Assembly: GCA_964548585.1 (NCBI GenBank)
Contig: CAZJRS010000057.1
Span: forward strand, 1-23,456
Direction: 5' to 3'
DNA: 23,456 bases
Source of the DNA: Methanocella_A sp964548585
GTDB taxonomy: Archaea; Halobacteriota; Methanocellia; Methanocellales; Methanocellaceae
Shown: piece by piece, positions 7,656-15,338 of the stretch
Layout of the letters: every line of letters starts with the position of its first letter
Numbering within the stretch: position 1 is the first letter of the stretch
Position numbers and translations under genes: made by a program
The notes under the pieces: generated by a model
Told to the model about the DNA's origin: nothing
Database searches by the model: none
The model's input: the letters and a program-made list of their open reading frames with translations, nothing else

Positions 7656-7720
7656 ATTAGTCTCTCGGGAGTGTAACCAATGCATAAGAGAAGCAATTGT
7701 TTAAGCTTTTTGGTCTGACG

Positions 7721-9703
7721 CTACCGGGTTCTGAAGCTCCTCGCGCACAGAAGCGAAAAGAACGGCAACGCCACGAACCAGTAGTGGATAAACTGACCGG
7801 CTGGCAGCGTGAGCAACATAAACAACCCCGCGAAGAGCAGGCACCATTCAAAACAGCCCGAGGGCCTTCCCGCGAGTGCCATAGCTGCGACAGGGACTAT
7901 GATAGTGAGCAGGGTAGCTGCCATGACGATATTCAGCATCGCGATGAGCGGGTCGGTGACTGTGTATACTCCCCCGTGAGTGGTCAGGGGTAACATGGTG
8001 ACTGAAATACCCCCGAAGCCGGACGCAGACTGCACGTATGCGCCCGAGGTCAGTGCCACGATTCCGAAGACAACCAGCGGCACAACCAGTATGCCGGCCA
8101 CCAGCCAGGGAATAGTACGGAGCCCGCCTTCACGGAACAGCAGGTAAGCCAGCGCTGGTAGGATGAGCACGGTCAGGGGCTTCAGCACGATCGCCGCCCC
8201 GAGGCACAACCCGCACAGGAGGTAACGCCTCGACCGACTGGTAGCTACCACGTACAGCGAGACAACAAGGAAAAGCAAGGCCAGCGCGTCGGATACGCTG
8301 ATGAAGCCCAGTACCCATACCATGCAGGTGATAAACAAAGTACCGGATAGCAGGCCTGCTCTTCGGCCATACAGGGTCATCCCCATCCCGGTGAGCACTA
8401 AAGCCGTGCATAGCAGCAGCGAGGCGGTTACGACCAGGCCGACGAGAGCACTTTGACCAGGAGTAACGAGGTCCAGCCAGAGGAGCGAAGGTTCAGGGAC
8501 ATTCCCCATGTAGGGATTTGTCGCTTTTAGCAGGATGTCGGCGAGACCGTAGAACCGCAGGATTTCAAACGGCCGCCATAAGCCGTCCACCAGGATGGCA
8601 CTTACGACTACCGACACGGAGAGGAGAAAACCATAGAGCGCGGCCGATACCAGGATAAAAGCCCGATCGCCCATGGTGTGAAAAGCCTTAAAAGCCCGTA
8701 CTGGGCGGCCATGCGAGAGGGCGGACACTGCAAGCAAGATGATAAAGGGCAACGCCAACGCCCAGTAATGTAAAAACGGCCTGATAAGCAGCGTCGCAGC
8801 AAAGGCGATACCAGCCAGCAAGAAAAACTCTTCTGTAAAGGTGAGCTTTTTATCCAGCAGCGAAGCTCCGGCCAGCAGGATCAGGGCACTGAACAGACTC
8901 AACCCCAGCACAAGCCACGATAGCGCAATGATCGGATCGTCAATCTTGTAGGCGGGAACCCCCTCGACATCACCCTCGGTCACGTACGAGCCAGCCACGC
9001 CGAAGCTCCAGTGGATAGCCGCTTCCCCGGCCTGAAGGCCGTATAGTGCGAAGACCAGGCCGAACATGATCACCAGGGGTATGGCAATCCCTGCCAGGTA
9101 CGGGAGAAAACCCGGGTATTCCTTCTTCCGCCACATAAAGAAGATCGAAACAGGCAGCATGAGCAACGCATACTGCTTGAAGCCGATCGCAATACCGGCC
9201 GCCAGGCCGGCAAACAGGTACTTTTTCAGGCTATTCTCAGGACCACAGACGAGGAAGTAAGCGGACAACAGAAGGAAGGTGACAGTGAACGGCTCTGTGA
9301 TGATGAAGTACCCCTCGGCCAGGGAAAAGTTGATGGTAAACAGCACAGCCGCGAGAAGGCCGGCATTCCGACCATACAGCTTCCAGCCCAGCCTGAGGAG
9401 AATAATCGCGCTAGCCATGTTGGCGAGTCCGACCAGCACCAGCCCACCGACCAGCTTTTCCCCGGCAGCCAGAGGCAGCGTAAGCAGAAAGAAGATCAGA
9501 GGCGGCTTGGGGTCCATATAGTCGACGTAAGGTACTCCCCCGCTCAAGATCACCTCTGCCATATGGTAAAAGCACCTGGTGTCGCCGACTTCCCACACCC
9601 GGATCGAAAATACCCCGGCCAGCCCGGTGATCAGGGTGACGAGCAATCCCAGAAGTACGCAGGAGATAATAAAAAACCACCGATCTGAGATTCTGCCATT
9701 CAC
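7721..9703 (-). CDS. Tandem-duplicated GT-C glycosyltransferase-like membrane protein, second half degenerate
   Basis: A 660-residue membrane protein that contains the neighbouring gene's module twice. Module 1 (about residues 1-335) has GDTRCFYHMAE (40-50), YMDPKPP (62-68), LYGRNAG, ITEPFT, GFKQYALL and LHYWALALPF (311-320). Module 2 (about 345-660) keeps the framework RFYGLAD, LYGRRAG and IHYWFVALPFF. It has lost the catalytic-type signature: the Asp loop reads FEILRFYG and DPKPP is replaced by VPEPS (402-406), and GFKQ by VLKP. Module 1 could be active as a GT39/ArnT-like transferase; module 2 is probably structural or substrate-binding. The start is GTG at 9703, with GAGG about 8 bases upstream. 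It is divergent from the NERD gene and shares with it a 121-base intergenic region containing a TATA-like gatatagtag at about 9758. Confidence 0.8.
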   Translation of the reverse strand: MNGRISDRWFFIISCVLLGLLVTLITGLAGVFSIRVWEVGDTRCFYHMAEVILSGGVPYVDYMDPKPPLIFFLLTLPLAAGEKLVGGLVLVGLANMASAIILLRLGWKLYGRNAGLLAAVLFTINFSLAEGYFIITEPFTVTFLLLSAYFLVCGPENSLKKYLFAGLAAGIAIGFKQYALLMLPVSIFFMWRKKEYPGFLPYLAGIAIPLVIMFGLVFALYGLQAGEAAIHWSFGVAGSYVTEGDVEGVPAYKIDDPIIALSWLVLGLSLFSALILLAGASLLDKKLTFTEEFFLLAGIAFAATLLIRPFLHYWALALPFIILLAVSALSHGRPVRAFKAFHTMGDRAFILVSAALYGFLLSVSVVVSAILVDGLWRPFEILRFYGLADILLKATNPYMGNVPEPSLLWLDLVTPGQSALVGLVVTASLLLCTALVLTGMGMTLYGRRAGLLSGTLFITCMVWVLGFISVSDALALLFLVVSLYVVATSRSRRYLLCGLCLGAAIVLKPLTVLILPALAYLLFREGGLRTIPWLVAGILVVPLVVFGIVALTSGAYVQSASGFGGISVTMLPLTTHGGVYTVTDPLIAMLNIVMAATLLTIIVPVAAMALAGRPSGCFEWCLLFAGLFMLLTLPAGQFIHYWFVALPFFSLLCARSFRTR

Positions 9704-9824
9704 CCCAAATCCCTCACGAGTCTAATATGTTGCTCTTCAATCACATAAGAGGATTGCGATATAGTAGTTACGCCCTGGAGAGGCATGACAACGTTTATCG
9801 TACTTCAGGAGCGTGTAAAATACG

Positions 9825-10823
9825 ATGGCAACATTAATTGGTGGCAGCGGAGCCGGAGATGACCTGATACGTAAGCTCCACGAAAGCGGAGTATCCCGCA
9901 GTTGCACCACCATCCGCCAGGTGATGGAGAGAAGAGAGGCCATAGACAGGGCGATCGAGCACGAGCGCATGAGGCAGAACGACCTCCTCGAGCACGAGAT
10001 ACGGAACCTCAGAAACAAGGCGATCCGCCGGCAGGTAGTAGACTCGGTGCTCTTCTTCAGGAAGAGCAGGAAAACCGAGGACATCAAAGGCCGGGTGATG
10101 CACCTGAGGACCAACCGCGAAGCCATCGTTGAAAATAACCTCATGTACCTGTACAGGGAAAAAGACGTGCTGGAACGCCTTACCCGGGAGTATCGCAGCG
10201 AGCTGAAAGGCTACTACGGAGAACTCCTGGCGATGGACTCACTGAAGCAGCTGGACGACGACTACTATGTGATCAGTGATGTCAGGATCACGAGGGAGTA
10301 CGGGCACAGGTTCGACGGCCGTATGCTCAAGTCAGCCAGAGTTGACCACATCGTAGTGGGGCGCAAAGGCGTCTATTGCATCGAAACCAAGAACTGGAAC
10401 TCGATCAAGAAGACAGACGACAAGCCGTCCCCGGGAGAACAGGCCCGCAGAGCCTCTCACCTGCTCTACAAATACCTGAAGTTCACCTGCGGTATGTCCG
10501 GCGTGAAGGTGATGGGCATCGTGCTCTACACCAACATCGCGCTGAAGGGCAAGGAAGATTTCGTCCGCTTCATGAGACAGGACGAGATTGTCCCGTACAT
10601 GGAAGCGAGGCCGGACAATATCGACGAGCAGACGATCAAAGAGATCGTCAACCACCTGAAGAACCGAGATATCGTCTTTGACGACACACACCGAGAAGGT
10701 TACCTGGATGGCGAGGCAGATGCGGAGGAAATGCAGGCTGAAAACAGCCCCGTTGCCGGCTCAGCTTATAGCCCCGGCCGGGAAGAAGATACGATCGCCC
10801 CCGGCGAAGAACATATCACGTGA
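9825..10823 (+). CDS. NERD-domain (nuclease-related) protein
   Basis: A 332-residue soluble protein. Residues about 30-125 are rich in Glu, Arg and Lys without breaks and look like a long helical or coiled-coil arm. A NERD domain follows: GYYGELLAMDSLKQL (129-143, with the conserved Glu), SARVDHIVVGRKGVYCIETKNW (170-191, with Asp174, Glu187 and Lys189). This is the D...ExK pattern of restriction-endonuclease-like nucleases. The C-terminal 50 residues are acidic and low-complexity. NERD proteins are predicted DNA-processing nucleases; some occur in defence or plasmid contexts, but no partner domain here proves that. The ATG at 9825 has GGAG about 13 bases upstream. A hairpin/T-run terminator follows the stop, so the gene is probably monocistronic. 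Confidence 0.85.
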   Translation: MATLIGGSGAGDDLIRKLHESGVSRSCTTIRQVMERREAIDRAIEHERMRQNDLLEHEIRNLRNKAIRRQVVDSVLFFRKSRKTEDIKGRVMHLRTNREAIVENNLMYLYREKDVLERLTREYRSELKGYYGELLAMDSLKQLDDDYYVISDVRITREYGHRFDGRMLKSARVDHIVVGRKGVYCIETKNWNSIKKTDDKPSPGEQARRASHLLYKYLKFTCGMSGVKVMGIVLYTNIALKGKEDFVRFMRQDEIVPYMEARPDNIDEQTIKEIVNHLKNRDIVFDDTHREGYLDGEADAEEMQAENSPVAGSAYSPGREEDTIAPGEEHIT

Positions 10824-10838
10824 ATCAAATAGAATAAT

Positions 10839-10863
10839 GAGGCTTAGCACCTCCCACTTTTTT
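10839..10863 (+). terminator. Small stem-loop plus T-run after the NERD gene
   Basis: GAGG (10839-10842) and CCTC (10850-10853) form a short stem, followed by a T-run starting at 10858. It begins 16 bases after the stop codon. The stem is short; the T-run is the stronger archaeal signal. Confidence 0.4.
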
Positions 10864-10945
10864 AGTTTCCTGATGGCCTGATGCTATACTACACGTTAAA
10901 ATACATTTTTAAGTAATTACAGTTATATAACCGTAGGATAAGCGC

Positions 10946-11920
10946 ATGAGCCACGAACTCTACTTTTACGTCCACGCCGGGGATAAGCCGGTAAAAAAGG
11001 GCCTGCTAGGGCCTATAAAGGCGGAATCAGGAGACGGGTGCGTAGCAGTAGAGGAACTCGAGTCGTTTTTCCACAGGTGTGGCCACTTCAGGACTGCGGG
11101 AACAACGGACCACGGCTTCGATGAGAACTATTATAATAAGCATACAGGGACCACCTTTGTGTTCAGGCTCCACACCGGTACGATACAGGACATGGAAAGC
11201 CGGTACTCCTTTCCCGGATTCAACTATACAGGCCTGTCGGTGAGCATCGAGTACTTCCGCCCCGCATACTTCGCCCACGAGGCGGCGGCGGTGATAGAGG
11301 CCATGTGCCAGGAATTCCGCATGTACATCCTCGACCCCCAGCTAAGCCCTCTGCTCAAAAAATGCATGGCCGTCACGATCATCAGATCATGGGAGATAGG
11401 AAACGAAAACGCGGTGAAGCAGGCTTTTTATGACAAGGCGCGGTCCGAGCAGGAAGAGGGCCACCCTCCCGAACAACGGCTTGTCAGGCCATACATGCCC
11501 AGGGACGTGATGATGGCCTGGTGGAAATACATGTACAGAAAAGAAGAAATGACGAGAAGAGTCAGGGAAACCCCGGTCCGGGTACATGTGCCTGAGTGGA
11601 AGATCATCCGCAGGGTCGGCCAGGATAAGCTGTACCTCGCGATGACACTCGCGGAAGGCATCGGATATGTGATACCACCATGCGACACCTTCCTCGTCAA
11701 GCGAAACCGGTTTAGCGAAGTAGGCGCAATCGAAGCAGACGTGCTACTGCCGATGATCAAAGAATACCTGAAGCCCTGGAGCTTTTCTGGAATGGACTTT
11801 AACGTCCTGACCTCCCCGGACGCGAGAAGAATGGCTAAGGTACTACGAGAAACCCCGCTGGAAGACATCCACCGGTATGAGCAGATTGCCCCCGGCAGTT
11901 TCATCGATGTCAAAGAATAA
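10946..11920 (+). CDS. Conserved-looking protein of unknown function
   Basis: A 324-residue soluble protein that I do not recognise with certainty. The N-terminal half has aromatic-rich strands: ELYFYVHAGDK at the start, FDENYYNKHTGTTFVFRLHTG (about 58-78), and FNYTGLSVSIEYFRPAYFAHEAA (about 92-114), then MYILDPQLSP. The combination 'YxNxxTGxxFxF ... xYFRPxxFxxEA ... LDPQ' gives the impression of a family I have seen among uncharacterised bacterial proteins; that is a weak memory. The middle is charged and helical. There are no signal peptide, membrane segments or obvious catalytic motif. The start ATG at 10946 has GGAT seven bases upstream and a TATA-like ttatata at 10922-10930. It follows the NERD gene on the same strand by 122 bases, with a terminator between, so functional linkage is only suggested. 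Confidence 0.6.
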   Translation: MSHELYFYVHAGDKPVKKGLLGPIKAESGDGCVAVEELESFFHRCGHFRTAGTTDHGFDENYYNKHTGTTFVFRLHTGTIQDMESRYSFPGFNYTGLSVSIEYFRPAYFAHEAAAVIEAMCQEFRMYILDPQLSPLLKKCMAVTIIRSWEIGNENAVKQAFYDKARSEQEEGHPPEQRLVRPYMPRDVMMAWWKYMYRKEEMTRRVRETPVRVHVPEWKIIRRVGQDKLYLAMTLAEGIGYVIPPCDTFLVKRNRFSEVGAIEADVLLPMIKEYLKPWSFSGMDFNVLTSPDARRMAKVLRETPLEDIHRYEQIAPGSFIDVKE

Positions 11921-12064
11921 ACCGGGTCATAGTCATCGATTCAGTTTACTTCCGGGCTTGAATGGATGTGCGGGGGAATTCAAGGCCGGGCCTGTGCAGT
12001 TCCCTGTGATTAGACCCTATTCCCTGCCAGATGCGTATGGCGGTTGCCAATGGGGCCATATCAC

Positions 12065-12304
12065 TCAGAACCAGGAAAACCAGATATCCTCCAGCACATG
12101 CGCAACCAAGCCCGCCGATACCGAGAGCAAGACCATGCAGATTACGCCCTTCGCCAATCGCGGGCACAAATGCAAATGGCACGAAGCCGGTGCGGATGCC
12201 AAAGAGCACCGACGGCACATGGTCGATATCAACCGCAATGCCGGCAAGGAAACCAGCAGCGCAGCAAACAGCGACAGGATGCCGTGCTCCAGCTCGAACT
12301 GCAT
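12065..12304 (-). pseudogene. DUF457-like membrane-bound hydrolase remnant with two frameshifts
   Basis: No single frame gives a sensible protein, but three segments do. Reading from ATG 12304, MQFELEHGILSLFAALLV has typical GC-rich third codon positions. From about 12250 the good coding frame shifts and gives GIAVDIDHVPSVLFG (Asp-x-Asp-His near 12230-12219), then GRNLHGLALGIGGL (His near 12137). By about 12103 the frame is back in the first one with AHVLEDIWFSWF and a TGA at 12065. The LEHG, DIDH, LHG and AHVLED order matches the metal-binding pattern of DUF457/YdjM-type membrane metal-dependent hydrolases. A TATA-like ggatataaac lies at about 12382-12391. The frame changes are compensating single-base shifts, so this is either a decayed gene or sequence errors in a short intact one. 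Frames from 12347 or 12364 are open but have poor codon use at one end. Confidence 0.5.
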
Positions 12305-12560
12305 AATCTGCCAGACACTGTGACCACCGGCGAACACTGCTCCACATCCCGTACCTACAGGCATACTACAAACAGGACAGTTTATATCCGTTATCTGGGA
12401 ATCGTGGAACTATCGCCCGGCGGCGATATGATTATAGGTCAATTGAACAGGAGCCTGCCAAGAATCCGATCGGGCGGTACCTCGCAAGCAATGCCAGGGC
12501 AACGATGAAGGTCGCAACGACTTTTGTTAAAAACCTTTTTTAAAAGGACGATAAACGAAG

Positions 12561-13232
12561 TTATTCGATACCTTTACCGGTGATCATAAACTCGGCACTG
12601 CCGCCCTCTGGCAGCGACCGGTGTTTTCTCAAAATGGCAATACGCTTGCCAGGACCGGCTCTCTTCAGCTCCACGATCGCTTTGCTGATGTGCTCCAGCC
12701 ACTTGCCGCCGGCAGCCCGGAACTCTTCGTTCCCGATGTCAGTGTAGATCTGGTTAGTGATGACCACCACGATATCATGCTTACGGGCCATGCCCAGCAG
12801 CGCAGTCATCTGACTGGCCAGCTCTTGCATCGGCCGGGCGCCATTCTTACCTTCCCGCTCGACACGATAGTATGCCGTGGCCGAATCCATGATGATAAGC
12901 CCCACGTTTTGCTGGACCAGCTTTTCCGCATCCTTGATCGCGGCGAACTGCTCCTCGAAGCTCATAGGCGAGAAAATGATCGCATGCCGTGCCAGTTCCT
13001 GCGCATGATCTCCGGCGATCTGGCTGAACCGCTCGATGGAGAAGCCTTCAGTATCGATGAAGATGACCAGCTTGCCAGCCCGGATCGTGTTGATCGCCAG
13101 CTGTAAACAGATATTAGTCTTGCCGCTAGCCGGCTCACCGTAGATCTGCGACACAGTCCCTGCCTCGAAACCCCCGCCCAGGAGATCATCGATGGACTGT
13201 GCACCAGTAGGGAGCTTTTTAATTAAGTTCAT
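12561..13232 (-). CDS. radB: DNA repair and recombination protein RadB
   Basis: A 223-residue RecA-fold ATPase, the size and layout of archaeal RadB: a bare ATPase core without RadA's N-terminal helix-hairpin-helix domain. It opens with LPTGAQSIDDLLGGGFEAGTVSQIYG, has Walker A GEPASGKT (32-39), Walker B LIIMDS (112-117) and ITNQIYTD near residue 160. RadB is a euryarchaeal RadA/Rad51 paralogue thought to act as a recombination mediator that modulates RadA and the Hjc resolvase. The start at 13232 fits the family N-terminus. Minus-strand acaatataaatc at about 13267-13278 is a good TATA box and predicts a leader of only about 15 bases. Downstream of the stop, T-rich sequence with a small CCTTTT/AAAAGG fold at about 12536-12550 may end transcription. 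Confidence 0.95.
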   Translation of the reverse strand: MNLIKKLPTGAQSIDDLLGGGFEAGTVSQIYGEPASGKTNICLQLAINTIRAGKLVIFIDTEGFSIERFSQIAGDHAQELARHAIIFSPMSFEEQFAAIKDAEKLVQQNVGLIIMDSATAYYRVEREGKNGARPMQELASQMTALLGMARKHDIVVVITNQIYTDIGNEEFRAAGGKWLEHISKAIVELKRAGPGKRIAILRKHRSLPEGGSAEFMITGKGIE

Positions 13233-13266
13233 CGTGCTGTACCGTACCGCTGATCAATGCTCGCTG

Positions 13267-13278
13267 ATGATTTATATT
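13267..13278 (-). promoter_or_regulatory. TATA box of radB
   Basis: Minus-strand acaatataaatc lies about 40 bases before the radB ATG, a normal archaeal promoter distance giving a short leader. Confidence 0.5.
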
Positions 13279-13285
13279 GTTGTGG

Positions 13286-13310
13286 GTGCCCTGCGGGCAC
13301 GAAGTTTTTA
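13286..13310 (+). other. GC hairpin followed by T-run in the radB/RNase H-like intergenic region
   Basis: GTGCCC-TGC-GGGCAC (13286-13300) is a perfect 6-bp stem with a 3-base loop, followed on the plus strand by gaagttttta. It looks like an intrinsic terminator, but no plus-strand gene ends here. It lies just upstream of the radB TATA box on the minus strand. Role unknown. Confidence 0.35.
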
Positions 13311-13411
13311 AAAAAATGGAAGGGCAAATGCCGAGGCTATGAACCGATCACTTGTCCCGCCCACGGCAGCGGAATTTTTTACTTATTCCCATTGAAGGCT
13401 GACTATAGCGC

Positions 13412-13423
13412 GGATAATTATAC
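13412..13423 (+). promoter_or_regulatory. TATA-like element of the RNase H-like gene
   Basis: The sequence ggataattatac predicts transcription from about 13445. That is downstream of the only ATG that could start the long frame (13433) and upstream of the GGAGGT site at 13475-13480, which bears on the start-codon choice for this gene. Confidence 0.4.
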
Positions 13424-13486
13424 ATCAGATGAATGCGTACTCCCTTCCGGAGCTGTTCTGCATCAGCAGACTGCGGAGGTAATCGT

Positions 13487-14281
13487 ATAATCGCGCTCAT
13501 CACAGCCAATTTCGCTGTTTACGAGAAGATGGTGGCCGAGCTGAAAGCCCGGAAAGTCTCTTTTATCACGCTTCGGCTACAGGAGCCCGTCCCGGTTAAT
13601 GTGAAGGTCGTCATTACGACGGCGGAGGAAGCTGACATCGTGGCCTGGGAAGGGGAGCATACGATTGTGTATGACGATCCTGTATCCACGGTCAGCCGGG
13701 CGATCCAGGCTGAAAAAGGGCACAGGCCGATCGGATCGATGGTCATCGGCATCGACCCGGGGAGACGGCCGGGCATCGCCGTGCTGACAGGCGACATGGT
13801 GGTCGAGGTACACCAGGTGAGCGTCACCGAGGTCGAGCCACTCATTCGAAAGATCATACATGATAACCGGCCGAGCTCGGTCATGATCCGGATAGGCCAT
13901 GGCGCCAGGCTGGTCACGACTCAGATCACAAACAGCCTGCTAGAAGCCGGATTTAGAGTAGAAATGGTGGACGAGAGCGGCACGACCCCGCACATCGGAC
14001 GGGACGTCCATACCCACACCTTGAGGGACATCATAGCCGCCATCAACATAGCCCGAATCAGAGGCGTGCCGGTAGGCAGGCAGGAAGTCGAGCCATCCAA
14101 GGGCGAGATCCGCGTCATCCAGGAATCCAGCCGATCCATATCCGAGGGTAGGGCAACCATACCACGGTATCTGGCCCGGCAGGTAGCCCGGGGAGAACTG
14201 ACCATCGACGAAGCCATCGCCATGCACAGGAAAAATGTGGGGGACAGCGACGGGCATCATAACAGTGAAGACGAAGACTGA
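13487..14281 (+). CDS. RNase H-fold (RuvC/YqgF-like) predicted nuclease, probable non-AUG start
   Basis: About 264 residues. A small N-terminal domain (IALITANFAVYEKMVAEL...) precedes an RNase H-fold core: VIGIDPGRRPGIAVL (first catalytic Asp), then VEMVDESGTT, which resembles the YqgF DExxTT motif, and DIIAAINIARIRG, resembling the final RuvC/YqgF acidic helix. It is a predicted Holliday-junction-resolvase-like or structure-specific nuclease of archaea; activity is unproven. The frame is open back to an ATG at 13433. However, a perfect GGAGGT (13475-13480) lies inside that extension, six bases before ATA (13487) and nine before ATC (13490), and the protein is expected to begin at (M)IALITANF. 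A TATA-like box also predicts a transcript starting after 13433. I therefore place the start at ATA 13487, with ATC 13490 as the alternative. It converges on the next gene with a 9-base gap. Confidence 0.8.
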   Translation: MIALITANFAVYEKMVAELKARKVSFITLRLQEPVPVNVKVVITTAEEADIVAWEGEHTIVYDDPVSTVSRAIQAEKGHRPIGSMVIGIDPGRRPGIAVLTGDMVVEVHQVSVTEVEPLIRKIIHDNRPSSVMIRIGHGARLVTTQITNSLLEAGFRVEMVDESGTTPHIGRDVHTHTLRDIIAAINIARIRGVPVGRQEVEPSKGEIRVIQESSRSISEGRATIPRYLARQVARGELTIDEAIAMHRKNVGDSDGHHNSEDED

Positions 14282-14290
14282 CCAGGATTT

Positions 14291-15019
14291 TCACATATTT
14301 TTCAATCGAGTGCGGAAGTACTTCCACCCGGTCTTGGCAATAATCATGCGCTCGTCAGGCTTTTCGTCGACCCAACGGATGACCTTTTCGAAGGCTGATG
14401 CCGGATTGTCAGTTTCTTTGGGATCGTAGTACTCGTTGTAGCCGATCGAGTTGACGTATTCTTTGAACCGGTTCTCCAGCTGGTCTTGCAACAGCCCGGT
14501 GATCACAGTCACCCGTACCTCGTACCCGTCGCGTTCCAGCGCTTCCCTGGATTTTGAATTCACGTAGCCGGAGCAGACTTCAACAGGAGTATCGCCAGGA
14601 TGGCCGTTTAACTTTTTAACAAGCTCAAGAGTGATCCGTGCCGCCTCATCGAGATATGCATGCGATCTAAACATCTCACCCTGGAAAAATCTGGTATCGA
14701 TTAGCCCGGTCTCTACCCGGCGACCATCGGTCGCCCCGATCAGGACGCCGCCCAGCGGAAAACCCCATCCGGCATCGTCGACTTGAATAGTTTGTTTTGT
14801 TTCAACGGGAAGCAGCTTCTGAAGTGCGCTAAGGCTGCTGGAGACAATCTTAAGCCGATCCTTTGCATCACGGTATATGGTTGCGTTCCATGATGCTGGC
14901 AATCGTTTACCATCACCATGGAGGCTGAGCACGACGTAAGGGTTAGCCTGGTCTCGCCGCGGGAGGCCGAGATCTTTAATCATCTTAAATGTTTCGCTGT
15001 CGATTGGCCGGACATCCAT
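14291..15019 (-). CDS. Uncharacterised protein with possible RNase H-like fold
   Basis: A 242-residue soluble protein starting MDVRPIDSETFKMIKDLG. The centre has TIQVDDAGWGFPLGGVLIG, a strand with two Asp and a Gly-rich turn reminiscent of the RNase HII DEAGRG...GP motif. Then come GLIDTRFFQG and a strand/helix stretch, TPVEVCSGYVNSKSREAL. These suggest an RNase H-like core, but I cannot name the family and this is a fold guess. The frame is open upstream to ATG 15157. That N-terminal extension is AT-rich, unlike the rest, so I start at ATG 15019, which has GGGG about seven bases upstream; an ATG 45 bases further upstream (MVNRVKF) is also possible. The stop is 9 bases from the convergent stop of the preceding nuclease-like gene. 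Confidence 0.65.
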   Translation of the reverse strand: MDVRPIDSETFKMIKDLGLPRRDQANPYVVLSLHGDGKRLPASWNATIYRDAKDRLKIVSSSLSALQKLLPVETKQTIQVDDAGWGFPLGGVLIGATDGRRVETGLIDTRFFQGEMFRSHAYLDEAARITLELVKKLNGHPGDTPVEVCSGYVNSKSREALERDGYEVRVTVITGLLQDQLENRFKEYVNSIGYNEYYDPKETDNPASAFEKVIRWVDEKPDERMIIAKTGWKYFRTRLKNM

Positions 15020-15163
15020 GCTTCTGCCCCATGAATTGAAATAGAATTTAACCCGGTTTACCATTTTGTAGGTTATTTTTAATAATAATCTCATTATGTA
15101 CGCATTTTTTCCGTATTGTAGCATATAAGGGGTATAAAAACCCTTGTAAGTACACATTATCTT

Positions 15164-15178
15164 TCGTCCGAAGGACGA
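15164..15178 (-). other. Perfect hairpin in the leader of the uncharacterised minus-strand gene
   Basis: TCGTCC-GAA-GGACGA is a 6-bp inverted repeat with a 3-base loop. On the minus strand it reads with TTC at the tip and could alternatively form a C(UUCG)G tetraloop. It lies between a TATA-like element (about 15205-15215) and the first in-frame ATG (15157). It may be an RNA structure in a long leader or a protein-binding palindrome. Confidence 0.35.
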
Positions 15179-15232
15179 GAAGACGACCGCTGATTACACC
15201 TATTTTTAATATACAAGCCGTAAAACAGTCCG

Positions 15233-15252
15233 ACTTTATATATAGTGTCATT
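15233..15252. promoter_or_regulatory. TATA-containing near-palindrome between the divergent genes
   Basis: On the minus strand the sequence gacactatatataaagt contains a strong TATA box. Its first part, ACACTATATATA, resembles the NrdR-box consensus ACACTATATATAGTGT, but the second half-site is imperfect and no paired second box is visible. It is most simply the promoter of the minus-strand gene. Confidence 0.35.
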
Positions 15253-15338
15253 CGGATTACGTATAATTTATATTTAACTCGGATAATTATATCGCAAAAC
15301 CCTTATAATCTCAAAGAAGTAAGTAGGTTAATACCCGA

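Noticed and set aside
13257..13490. A 77-codon plus-strand ORF with several cysteines ending in TAA that overlaps the proposed ATA start
   Set aside because: No promoter or ribosome-binding site precedes it, the radB TATA box and a GC hairpin lie inside it, and the Cys spacing matches no motif.
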